Origin: Catenaria anguillulae PL171
Lineage: Eukaryota > Blastocladiomycota > Blastocladiomycetes > Blastocladiales > Catenariaceae
Assembly: GCA_002102555.1 (NCBI GenBank)
Contig: MCFL01000001.1
Coordinates: forward strand, 930,001-994,000
Direction of reading: 5' to 3'
DNA length: 64,000 bases
Of the stretch, positions 1 to 11,814 are shown piece by piece. Within the stretch, counting starts at the first letter, position 1. Each line of letters opens with the position of its first letter. Under the pieces are notes generated by a model. It searched no databases and had not been told where the DNA came from. It saw only the letters and a program-made list of their open reading frames with translations. The translations under genes and the position numbers were made by a program.

Positions 1-381
1 ATCAACCGGCTCAACGGCGGCGCAAGTCCGACGCCCACGCAAGGCACCGTGGCCGCCCTGCAAGTCCAGATCCGCGAACAGTCGCAGGTCATTGGCGAGC
101 TGCAAACGCTTGTGCGCGACCTGGAACGCGAAGTTTGCAAGGCCCGGCTTGGGTCCGCCGCGCAGGCCGACTTGCATCTCGAGTACCTGAAGAATGTGCT
201 CGTCAAGTATTACACCCCGGGCGAGGAGCAGTACCGTGACCTGTTTTTCAATGTTGTGGCGCACATCTTGAAGTTGAGTGAGGATGAGAGGGAGCTCGTG
301 AGGAATGGCATGGATGGAGAGCATGCGGGCGTGAGTGGGGCAGCCAGTGGAAAGAGTCGCGGGTGGTTTGGGATTTTTTAA
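1..381 (+). CDS. C-terminal end of a GRIP-domain golgin (5' truncated by the window)
   Basis: The frame is open from base 1 to a TAA at 379-381, so only the last 126 residues are present. A short coiled-coil stretch (QVIGELQTLVRDLEREV) is followed by EYLKNVLVKYY and a helical block ending near HILKLSEDERELV. This fits the GRIP domain, in which a conserved aromatic in the first helix binds Arl1-GTP and targets coiled-coil tethers to the trans-Golgi. A GRIP domain sits at the extreme C-terminus in this family, as here, and is followed by a tail ending GWFGIF. The missing N-terminal part is expected to be a long coiled coil. Fairly sure of the domain, not of which golgin it is. Confidence 0.75.
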   Translation: MNRLNGGASPTPTQGTVAALQVQIREQSQVIGELQTLVRDLEREVCKARLGSAAQADLHLEYLKNVLVKYYTPGEEQYRDLFFNVVAHILKLSEDERELVRNGMDGEHAGVSGAASGKSRGWFGIF

Positions 382-1530
382 CGCGGGAGGCAAAGTCGGT
401 GGTGCCCATATGGCCCTCTGCTGTTTTGTCGTCTTCGCGATCCAGCGACCATGCTCGCAGTCGCACCAGGCCTCTCATGCGGCCATCGCCTGTCCTTTTG
501 CTCGCAAACACCTTGTCTTTTGTCGTCGTTATTGTCCCACTGTCGTTGCTGTTGATTTTGCCATCACTCTCATTTCCTTTCTACCAAACTCGGCTTCATC
601 CTCTTGCCTCTGTCTGTTGGCCGACCACTCTTCAGTCAGTGCTTAGTGGGTTCTTTTTTTTGTTGCAATCATGCGGTTACATGTTTTATTCACATACTAG
701 TATCACTTTGGGCAGTGACCAACTCAATCTTGAGAACTCAGGAATGACCGTTTTCATCCTGCTGGGCAGCCCGCTGGGTTCGCAAGCAGCTGATTGACCT
801 GCTCGGAGTTGTGCAGATGCGAATGCTGCACAACCCGGAACCCCGAGCACCTTCATGGGATATCAGACAGAATGATGCAGTCAGCACTCATGTACGCGCG
901 CAAAGGAAGAGTGACAACAGAATCAAACAAGCAAAGTGCAAATAAGCGCAAGGATGGAAGAAGGTGAATCCAGGTTTTTCCACCCTGCCCTGGCCATTGT
1001 GGTAGTCGGCAAGGTTCGCCTCGTTGGTTGGGTTGAGAAGCACATCGGCTCATCGAGAGCCAAGCAAGGGCATTGGCCGACGACAATTACAGGAATTCGT
1101 CGGGCGACCAGGACATCTGGGCTGCCTAATCTACCCCCTTAAGACCGCCTCACCCACGTCAAAAAAAAAACGAAGAAGAAGAACGTGAAAACGGTCGGTG
1201 TGGGAATGGTGGCGGTGCCCATCCATAGCAATGATGTGAACGGCACGCACTACTTGTCGCTTTGTGTTGCCATGTCGGCTGCTCGAGGATCGCGGACGAT
1301 GACGGTAATTTCAGGAGGTTTCTGAGGTGTATCCGATAGAGCGGTGACTTTTCTGTTCCGCCTATCGACGCAGCATAGTTTGTTAATATACGCGAGGGAA
1401 AGCAGAGACGCGTATACATCATATTTGACGTGTCAGTTGATGCGAGTGACGAGTTCACCAATGAAATGAAGCTTTGTATGAAAATTGCGCACTTGAAGCC
1501 ATCAAACCTTGAGCATCGTCACACTCCATC
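382..1530. other. Intergenic, no gene seen
   Basis: About 1.1 kb between the golgin stop and the MORN gene start. Open frames here are short, have no recognisable protein similarity and lack the codon bias of the neighbours. It must hold the golgin 3' end and the MORN promoter, but I see no clear motif. Confidence 0.5.
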
Positions 1531-2380
1531 ATGTCCGACACAGGATCCAACGCCGACCCGCAAGAACAGCCGCCTTCCATTGGAGTACGTCACCCAATGA
1601 TCACCGTTCCCACCACTCCTTCACTCCTTGGACACTTTTCCTTCACCGTCAATCATCCTGAAAACATTTCTCCCAACCGTCATGTCTAGACCTACGAAGG
1701 CGAACGGCTGCGACTGGTGAGCGCCACGGCCGTGGCCGCATGACATGGCCCAACGGCGACGTGTACGACGGCAACTACACGGGCGGGAAGCGCCAAGGTC
1801 AGGGCATGTACACATGGAAGAAGCCCAAGTCGCGCTACGTTGGTGAGTACCACGACAATATGCGTCACGGCCAAGGCGCCATGGTGTACCCGGACGGATC
1901 GCGGTACAAGGGCCAGTGGCAGAATGGGCGCCGCCATGGCAAGGGCGTGTACGTGTACCCAAATGCCGATGTGTATGAGGGCGAGTGGGTCGAGGATATG
2001 AAGCAAGGTGAGGGGGTTTACACGTTTGTGACGACTGGGAGCAAGGTACGAGGCTGCTCTGTGCATTTTTCCGCCGGCAGACTCTAACCACAGCACTCGA
2101 ACAGATCAAGGGAATATGGGACAAGAACTTCTTGCAAGGTCCCGCCACCATCCTGCACGCCGACCATTCCGTCAGCTGCACGTACGAGCATGTCAAGGAA
2201 ACAGTTCCCGTCAACCCCGAAGACGAGACTCAAGGCACCAAGGAGGTGATCAAGGGCTCCGTGCTGAAGTTGCCCAGCACTCTGCACTTTAACTCGTCCG
2301 GATTCGAAGTCAAATCGCACTGGATCGGAGAGCAGGTTGGGCTTGGGCCAGCGGTTGTTGCCGGAGGCGAGGAAGAGTAA
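1531..2380 (+). CDS. MORN-repeat protein, radial spoke head 1-like
   Basis: Three exons: 1531-1584, 1690-2045 and 2105-2380, with introns of 105 and 59 bp (GTACGT..TAG, GTACGA..CAG). The product is about 226 residues. The second exon encodes tandem MORN repeats of the YxGxWxxGxxHGxG type, for example YVGEYHDNMRHGQGAMVYPDG and YEGEWVEDMKQGEGVYTF, then TTGSKIKGIWDKNFLQGPA. A tandem MORN array followed by a T-G-x-K-x-x-G-x-W unit is typical of RSPH1, a component of the axonemal radial spoke head, so a flagellar role is inferred. In exon 2 the frame reaches a stop 51 bp after the splice site. One added base near 1706 joins the first repeat (TYEGER) to GERHGRGRMTWPNG, so I treat this as a sequence error. 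Other MORN proteins are possible. Confidence 0.7.
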
Positions 2381-2734
2381 GGAGGGGAGGGGCTCTATGT
2401 CCCTACTTCTGTGTTTCTTTTCCTTTGTCACCTCAGTTGTTTTGCTTGATGATTGTCGTGGTGACTATCGATGCCCATTTCACGATTCTTTCAGATTCGG
2501 TTGTCATGCGGATAAATCCAACCGTACTGAGCTGTGGGAATCACTTTGGGAATCACAGCATTATGTAGGCAGAGTTCGTAACAGCAAGGCCCGCCGATTC
2601 GACACATCAATCAATGACGGAGAGATCTGCAATCATGTCAAACGTCTGATCCCATCCCACGTTGGACATCGCGCATCATTTTATGCATTCCCACCGCCCC
2701 TCTGCAAAGCCATCTCAGCAGCAGACCCACCGCA

Positions 2735-4397
<1,663 letters not shown>

Positions 4398-4449
4398 TTT
4401 GGGAGTTGGTGCTCGTTTGTCTTCTCTTGATCTCTTTGGTCGATTGCTT

Positions 4450-5479
4450 CTATCCCACCCAGTCTTTTCTGTTGGTTGATCCGCTACTTTGCTGTCCTCG
4501 GCCTTTGGAATTCGTTTTATTTAATGAATCTCCGTTTTGATTTGGAATTGGTGTCGTGGGCATGTGAAAAGAACGGTAAGTGACTGTCGTGGAACTAGTG
4601 GAAGTGTGCAAGTATCGATCGAGAGTGGGTATTGGGGTCTGCGAGACAAAATGTTTACTCTTCATCGTTATCTCCACATCCGACGCCGGCAACGCAGCCT
4701 TGACGGCTACTGCCTCATCCGCAACCGTTTCCATCAACTGTTCCACCTGCTCGACAGGCTCGGGCGATCCAACCCTTGACGACCAAGCAGAATCCAGCTT
4801 GTCACGAATATCTTCGGAGTCATACTCTGGCAAACTCAGCACCCGTGAGACCAATTCCGACCCAAGCGCCGCAATCAAGCTGTCCAACACGGACCGCGTG
4901 GCCGGTGCGGGTTGACACACTCGGTGGACGCCGAGCACACGTTGACGAGTGCAGCAAGCGAAGCATGGGCATGCGCAAATGCGGGCACGCCCGATGCCGT
5001 GGATGCCGAGTCAAGATAGGCCAGCGAAACGGCTGCAAGCGTCAGGTAAGGCGAGAGCGGGGCGTTTGAGTTGGGTCCGATGTCATGATCTGCTGCACGA
5101 ACGCACGAGGCGAGCGATTCGAGGGCCGCGCGAATGATGGGAAGGCATGCATCGGGAACCGACGATGCATTGGTCGCGGCGGATCCAGACTCGGGTTGGT
5201 GGACGCCGCTAGATATCCAGCCAGGAGCGAGTGCGAGGTTGCGGACGCCCTCGTGATTGTTGAGGAAATGGCAGAACGCGCCGAGTCCATCATCTTGAAC
5301 GCGAGACAACGGTAGGTCAGGCATCATACGAGTGATGTTGTCGCGGGCTCGGTTGGCATGGTGTGACGTACCATGGTAGCGGGGGTGGTAGCTGCAGAAA
5401 TCATCATGGAAAGGTACTGAATCAAGTTGAAAAGCTCAAGTTGTGTAGCGGTTCGGATGGACGTCATTGTGGATGTCAT
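4450..5479 (-). CDS. Unrecognised protein, possible helical-repeat fold
   Basis: Two adjacent minus-strand frames plus an N-terminal piece read as one protein of about 340 residues if one base is added near 5375 and another near 4907. It starts MTSTMTSIRTATQLELF and continues through ARDNITRMMPDLPLSR, HEGVRNLALAP and SVLDSLIAALGSELVSRVLS. The Leu/Ala-rich amphipathic helices resemble an armadillo-like helical repeat protein, but I cannot name a family. The last 60 or so residues are Ser/Thr-rich and low in structure. The stop lies 52 bp from the end of the RVB1 gene. I chose 5479 as start because the frame upstream is compositionally unlike coding sequence. The exon structure near 5375 could also involve an intron. 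Confidence 0.45.
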
Positions 5480-6146
5480 GGTGGGGGTGTCCACGGCTTT
5501 TGTATCCTGCTGCGTACTGCAATCGCTCTCTGAAGAATGGAGGATACGGGCCGGGCCACGAGGAGGCAGGAAGGCGGGGAGGCGTGGAGGCAGAGACACG
5601 ACAGCCGCGGATGACGAGGATGATGGCCTGAGGGCTAATCTGAAACGCCAACAACACCACCCGCTGTCCGTTCCATTTACGCACCTCTGTTTATACATGT
5701 TTGCAATGTCGTCATTCCCTTTCAGATTAAGGAGCGTGTGAAAATTTGGTGCAAGCATGTACTCCACCGCTGGCCGGACAGACGTTGGCTTGTTGTCAGT
5801 GGTTGTCAGCCCCGACCGAGGCATATGGGATGCATGAGTGCTGCCGTACGCTACCGGACGGAGGTCAATTGCCGTGGCCGCCGCCAGAGGGCTCCAGTTT
5901 TCCACCGCTGGCCATCATGCTCCCAAAGTCCAATCCAGACATATGTCTCAGACTTGGACGCAGATTTCGGTTGCCAGTTGACTGTTTTTGTTCAATGCGA
6001 TTCTTTCGAGTGTGGTCGTGTGAACTTCTGTTATTTACTTGCATCAAGAACCAAACACGCAACAGAACTGTAATCGATGATCTGAGCAACAGCAAGGCAC
6101 GATGGTACAGAAACACAGGACAAGGAAACAGGGAAAACGGCACGCT
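5480..6146. other. Intergenic, no gene seen
   Basis: Region between the start of the unrecognised minus-strand gene and the stop of the eIF3m gene, also on the minus strand. It should contain the promoter of the former and the 3' UTR of the latter. No convincing coding frame or motif is visible. Confidence 0.45.
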
Positions 6147-7685
6147 TTACTCTGCATCCGAGGGCGCAACCTTGACGTAATCGGCATCCACATCGGTCGA
6201 CGCCCCACCGTCGTCCTCACCATCGGTGGCCACTTCTGCCGACCGCTCGCCCTCCCTGGCACCTTCCACATCATTCTCGTGCTCGCCATCCAAATCACTC
6301 TCGTAATCCGTCTCGACCTCGCTCTCGTCCAAATCGCTCTCATCCACATCGTCATCGTCCTCGTCGTCATCGCGCAACTGGTGGATGCTCTCGGCCACCT
6401 TGGCCAAGCCAGCCTTCCAGGCCTGCAAATCGGCCAACAACGCCTCCCAGTCGCCCTCCTCCAAATGCGGCTTGACGGCCGACGTCAATACAACGGTGCC
6501 CTCGAGACCATTGATCTTGCCCTGAACCAACCCACGGGACACGGCCGAAATGAAGACAATCTCGACATTCCTGGGTGCGGGCAGCTCGAGCGCCGCGGCA
6601 ATGTCAGCAAGCAAATGGGTCTTGCCAACGGGCAAGGTCGTCAGGTACAGCATGCGCAACTTGTCTTGGGTCGACGCGACCATGGCGGGCGCCGCGGGCA
6701 ACGACTTTGCCTTGATGCCGGCCTTGGCAATGAGCGCGGGCATTTGCTTGTGAATGGACGAGGCGTATGTGGCGTAGTCGCCGTGCACGTAAGCATCGAC
6801 GAGCGACGCAGCAAGCGTGCCGGAAAGCTCGGCCTTGGTCACGGGCGAAAGGTACAGGTCGGTCAGATCCACAACCTCGCGGGCGGGGGCAAGCGCAGCA
6901 ACAACTGCCTTGGTGTAGAGAGTCTCGAGCTCAGCCTTGGACGCCGACTCGCTGGCGTAGGCAATGTGGGCCGTGAGAGCAGTGACGGCGGCAGCCCATT
7001 GGCCAGCGGCAATCAGTTTTTCGGCCAAGAGCGTGTACAGTGACGCGAGCTGGTCGGTCGACACTTGCCAGTCGTTGGCCCAAGCGGCAACGTGCTGGAT
7101 CGACGGGGCAAGCGCAGCGAGCTCGCCGTGCTTGGCGGCCAGCTTGGCCAGAGCAGTGTAGGTGGTGAAGCGCAGGATCGACGTAGTAGAGAGCGAGTTA
7201 AAGAGCTGCGTCACGAGCTTGATCTTGAGCACCCCCTTCTCCGAGGTGGACTCTTCGAACGAGCGGATGATGGCTTGGACCAGTGCGATTCTTGCTTGGC
7301 GTCGCCGTCAGTCACGGCAAAGGTGAGGGCGAGAAGGAGGGTGAAGAAGCCCTCGACTTGGGTCTCAGGGACGCTCAACAAGGAAGCTGCGTCCGTAGCA
7401 TATTGCGTGACGACAGGAAGGAGGTTGTTGGATTCAACCGCCGATTGGGCTTGGGCGATGGTGGATTCGGCATCTGCGGCGGCATCCGGGTTGGCGGCAG
7501 CGCCAGCAGCAGAGGTGCGGATCTTGGCGACGACGGCGGCGTATTGCAAAAGCTGTGATTTAAGGCATACACAAGCGGGATCATGAGTCTGGTGGGCTTG
7601 TTGTGGTAGCGCTGGCACGGGACAAGGGCCAACTTACCAACTCGCCAGCAGAAGGGCCAACAAAGGTCTGTTGAAGGACGGTCAT
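6147..7685 (-). CDS. Translation initiation factor eIF3 subunit M (PCI domain) with an acidic tail
   Basis: Exon 1 is 7685-7638 (MTVLQQTFVGPSAGEL), the intron is 7637-7553 (GTAAGT..CAG, 85 bp) and exon 2 runs to the stop at 6147. One base must be added near 7288 to join DGDAK to RIALVQAIIRSFEE. The middle part follows eIF3m: AAWANDWQVSTDQLASLY matches the helical repeats. The PCI winged helix ends with VISAVSRGLVQGKINGL-type residues (seen as FISAVSRGLVQGKI), then LQAWKAGLAKVAESIHQLRD. eIF3m is a core subunit of eIF3, which loads mRNA and tRNA on the 40S subunit. Unlike animal eIF3m, this protein continues for about 75 residues dominated by Asp and Glu. Frames on the other strand here are shadows. 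Confidence 0.88.
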
Positions 7686-7983
7686 GGTGATTGCTGATAG
7701 TCTTGGCGAGGGCAAGCTGTGCATGGATTCGTTGCGCGGCGGCGGCGTTTCGGGCATGAGGCTTGCCACGGCAGCAACAGCAATCGCCACGCATGCCCAA
7801 GCGTGTTGGTTGTGGCCAAAAACGTGACCCCGTGTGATCTGCTGTCGTCGGCCATCATCACGCGCAGAGCGGAGATCGCAACGCGGTGCTCAGTTTCGGT
7901 CATGGATCCAACATGAGCATTCAACCGCATGACGATGTCGTACGGAAAAAATCAAATGGAACGAAAGTAAAACTCAAGAAGCA

Positions 7984-9249
7984 ATGGGAAACCAGCAATC
8001 GGGATCGCAATCACGGGAAGCCATCCTCGCTTCAGTCAACCTCGCCGAACTGCCGCCTCTGCCAGACGCCCAGTCTCTGACTTGACGGCAAAGTTTGGGC
8101 TCACCCCTGCAGAGATCATCTACGCCTACTATTGCCATGCTCGGATCCATGCCCTGCTAACGTCGGGCGCAGACTGGATCTCGACTCGCGTCGCCCAGCT
8201 ACTCTTTCGTGGCAACAACGTCACCCTCGTGCAATACCTCAAGATGATCGAATGGTGGCACTCGAGCCCGTTTACGACAAAGCTCCAATGTATAAGCAAT
8301 CTGTGGAATGCGTTCATGTGCTCGGATATCTCACTCGAGACAAATACTGAGCAGACGTGTTTAGCTTCATTGACGTTGATGGAGATGAGTTTATCACAAT
8401 GGACGATTTGCTCGTCGTTATTCCTCGGCTACTCGGATCAAGGGTACATATTCCGTTAAACTGTCGACTTGGGACTCGCGATGAACTACATCTTTAGTAT
8501 ACCCCTCTAGCCTCAAATCGGAGACAAGGTGCACCTCAAGTCAAGCGGGTTTGCGGGAACGATTCGCTACGTCGGACCAGTTCCTGAAAAGGGCAAGGGT
8601 GATTTTGTCGGTATTGAGCTGACCTCACCGGGTACGTATGGATGTAACTTCTCAAGTCGGGCGTTTTGTGCTGATGTGACGCCGATACAGTTGGAAGCTC
8701 CAACGGGACGCTCAAAGGCCAGTCGTACTTCAAGTGCCTCCCGATGCATGGAGTATTTGTCAACCCGGACCAATGCGAGCTGGTACGATAAGTACCATGT
8801 TTGGCCACCCTGATGATTTGCCCTTGCACAATCTGACCTACCCACCCCATTTCCTTCGGGTAAAGCACTCAACTTACGAATGGATAAATGCCATCTCGAC
8901 TTCCATCATCGGCCGGCCATCACTCACATTCAACAAAGCCGGTTTCAAATCAAACCCAACTGCACTCCGTGTATCCTGGGTTCAATTTTCGCAAGCGACC
9001 ATCAACGACCCGCACGTCCTGCAGCGGCTCGTGAAATGGTTCTTTCCTCTGCCACTGCGGATGGGCGAGGAGGTTCCCACGTCATTTGCTGCGGCAAGCA
9101 GTGGAGCGGCAGAGGCGATGGCTGCAGAGGGGACCTCAAGACCAGGGGAGTGTTTCGACCAGATAATCTTGGACGTTAATGGCGATCTGAAGAACACTGA
9201 CGTAATGCATCCGGCCTGCCAAGCTGTTTGGGCGCTTGCGGTATCTTAA
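7984..9249 (+). CDS. EF-hand / CAP-Gly fusion protein with an N-myristoylation signal
   Basis: Read as five exons: 7984-8289 (one base added near 8080), 8355-8443, 8511-8631, 8691-8782 and 8866-9249. Introns are 65, 67, 59 and 83 bp. It begins MGNQQSGS, which fits N-myristoylation (Gly2, Ser6). A calcineurin B-like segment follows: VTLVQYLKMIEWWHSS, then an EF-hand loop DVDGDEFITMDD with Asp at positions 1, 3, 5 and 12. The next exon encodes a CAP-Gly domain (GDKVHLKSSGFAGTIRYVG, then GTLKGQSYFKC and HGVFVNPDQCEL). In known proteins CAP-Gly binds the EEY/F tail of tubulin and EB proteins. All junctions keep frame. The last exon, about 127 residues, is unrecognised; a TAA at 8789 would end the protein before it if that intron is not used. 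A calcium-regulated, membrane-anchored microtubule binder is an inference. Confidence 0.65.
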
Positions 9250-9660
9250 GTCTTATGAAATGTAAATAGACTAGGCAATGTTTGTCTCGACGGAGCTTGG
9301 CTCCAAAACTCGTCAGCCTCACATGGGAATGTGGGAACTGCCTCGTGTTCAAAAATATCGTATTTCGACGCGACGGAGATAACCCAGGATTTGGGGATGA
9401 TTGGCGTCGATGTGTCCGCATTCCACTGTCCTCTTTGCGAAAAGAATGACTGGCCGTGCGGCAGCAAGATGGCACCAGAGACTTGGAGAGCCTCCAGTGC
9501 ATTGGTCCATAGAATGAATGAACATGATACTTACATCTCCGCTCTTGGCACCACCCTATGCATCGTATCATGCACGTTCATGCCCTGTTGTGTGCTCGCC
9601 CGTAGGACTGTATTGCACACTACTCAATCCGCTGTAAGCAAGCTTCAATCGGCAATTATC
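9250..9660. other. Intergenic, no gene seen
   Basis: About 400 bp between the fusion gene and the malonyl-CoA decarboxylase start. The plus frame of the next gene is open upstream to 9331, but that extension has no similarity to the family, so I place the start at 9661. Confidence 0.4.
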
Positions 9661-11392
9661 ATGACAACAGCATCCTTCCGGGCCCCATCCGTAGTTGCAG
9701 GCATTGCTGCTCATCCAGGCCCCAGTGTTCTCGCCTCGACCAGGGCATTCAAGCAGACTGCGGCCTACAACGCCACAGTTCGCCGACGCCACCTGGCCGC
9801 CATGAACCACCGCAGGCGTCGATCATCAGCTTTTGCCAGCGGGCCCTATTGTCACAACATCCCTACACCAACCCGCCCAACCGCGGCAGTGGCGACTGCG
9901 TTGTGTGGGCGCCATCACTTGTCAACATTGCTCGGCCCGCACCCCGGTCATGTTCCTGTCGCAACGCACTTACCGCCAATGTCGGCACACGGGTTCCACA
10001 ACCAGCAGCTCGAGGCCTTGGCCATTGCGCTTCAACGTGTGGCATCTGCAAGCAAAGTGCCCAGTCCTGATCCGAAAATTGTATCCGACGGACTGGAACA
10101 AATCCAGCAATTGTACACCTCGTTGGATCGCGCGGCCAAGGGTGAGTTATGGGAAGGCGAGTTGTCGGTTCGCACGTTTGCAAAGGTTGCAAGGTTGTTT
10201 TGCGAGCAGCCATGGGGGTTGGCCTTTTTGATTGCTGTCCGAGGAGACGGTTTGGTATGGTCTTATTGACCTTGTCAGCATTTAAGCGGGTGGCATTGAC
10301 ACTTATTGATCTCTTGCAGCAACACCAATCCTCTCGTGGCGCCTCGAAACCACCTTCTTTGCACGCAGCCATTTCTGTACTCAAACGGCAAATCCAATCT
10401 CGGCTTCTCAAGGACTTGCAACTCATTGAGCTCACCCGATCCTCGGACCCCGCCCTCATGCAAAAAGTATGACACTCCTCTTGTCGGCAGGTTTCTAGCA
10501 ATACGCCCATGTTAATCACAAGATCCGATTTCGCATCTTAACCATTTCAGATCATTCGCTACGAAACCGTCCACCCAATGACGACGCTCGACGACCTCTA
10601 CCGCCGCCTACATCCAACCCGACGCATATTGGTTTACACCCACCCGCTCCTCAACGACCCCATCGCTTTCCTGCAAATTGCACTGACTCCCAACAATGCC
10701 ATCCCGCACTCGATCCAACACTTGCTCGACGACCCAACCGTTTCGGACCCAAGCATCCCCCCATCCGCCACTACGGCCACCTTTTACTCAGTCAACTCGA
10801 CCATGCGCGGTCTTTCCGGCATCGACGTCGGATCCCGCATCATCAAGGCAGGAACGAACTGGGTCCAAGCCATTTCTCGCGTGTCGACACGTTTGTGACG
10901 TTGTCGCCGATTCCGACGTTCCGCCCGTGGGTCCAGGCGCACTGGGGATCCGTCGAGGTCGAGCGCGCGGTCCCGGCGGCATTGCGTGGATCCGTGAAAC
11001 GCGCATTTGGGTCATTTGTCACGTTTGGCAAGATGGTGGATCGAGGCAAGTGGGTTGAGGACCCGAAACAGGCCAGGTTTGTAGGGGCAGTCTTGGCTCC
11101 GATATGCAAGCATTATCTGCTCAACGTGCAAAAGGATCCTGTGTTTCGGTTCCATTTAGGAAATGGCGCAGTGGCGTGGCGGCTCAACTTTATGGGCAAT
11201 GTGTCTTGTACGTGACGATTCGCATTCGATGATGGTGGAACGTTGGACTGACTGCTCGTCTCAATTGCTTTTGCAGCCAAAGGCATGTCACAGAGCTATA
11301 CCTTCATGATTAATTACGTGTATGAGCTCGATTACTTGGAGGCCAATGCTCGGGCCTATCGTGGGAGAAAGGAGGTGCAGTCGAGATTATGA
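9661..11392 (+). CDS. Malonyl-CoA decarboxylase with a peroxisomal C-terminal signal
   Basis: Exons 9661-10254, 10320-10466, 10551-11207 and 11277-11392; introns 65, 84 and 69 bp. One base is added near 10880 to join ISRV to DTFVTLSPIPTF. The enzyme converts malonyl-CoA to acetyl-CoA and CO2 and so relieves inhibition of fatty-acid oxidation. Visible family motifs are YETVHPMTTLDDLYRRL, TFYSVNSTMRGLSGIDVGS, LSPIPTFRPW (contains the catalytic Ser region) and FRFHLGNGAVAWRLN (contains the catalytic His region), preceded by an N-terminal helical domain. The protein ends VQSRL; SRL is a PTS1 peroxisomal signal variant, as animal MLYCD ends SKL. The N-terminus, rich in Arg, Ala and Ser without acids, could also act as a mitochondrial presequence. 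About 505 residues. Confidence 0.9.
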
Positions 11393-11814
11393 GGAGCTCA
11401 TCTCTGGCTCTCTTGACATTTTCTTTTTCTCTGTTGTGGGTGTGAATCTTTTTGAAACATTTCTTGCATCTTGCACATGACGAGGCCAAACATGGATGTA
11501 CAATTTGAACCAGCAGGTGAGTGCAGCGGCATTCCTGCAACGAACTCAATACCATGCCCTTACAAGATCTATAGAGCTCGCTACAACTTCGAGCACGCTA
11601 TCGAACGAAAAGGGAGATTCGTGACGAGGAGTCCATCGGACCATAGGAGCACAGACATTCTAGACGCTGTTGAGAGTTGGAATGACGACCTGCTGTGGTA
11701 GAAGTTCGGCTACGCCATTCCTCGCAAGGTGGTGAAACCAAGAGGGAAAAAAAATGTATCCTTGGTTATGCGTGCGGAATGATATGATACAAGGTATGCC
11801 ACTGTCTTGCGCAC
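11393..11814. other. Convergent intergenic region
   Basis: Lies between the 3' ends of the malonyl-CoA decarboxylase gene (plus) and the Cys-rich gene (minus). No coding frame is supported. Confidence 0.4.

Noticed and set aside
1159-1461. A 100-codon minus-strand frame before the MORN gene
   Set aside because: Ends in a poly-Phe run produced by an A-rich tract, has no similarity, and likely overlaps the MORN promoter.
6102-7043. A 313-codon plus-strand frame
   Set aside because: It lies antisense to eIF3m and reflects the GC-rich codon bias of that gene; the minus-strand protein has clear family similarity.
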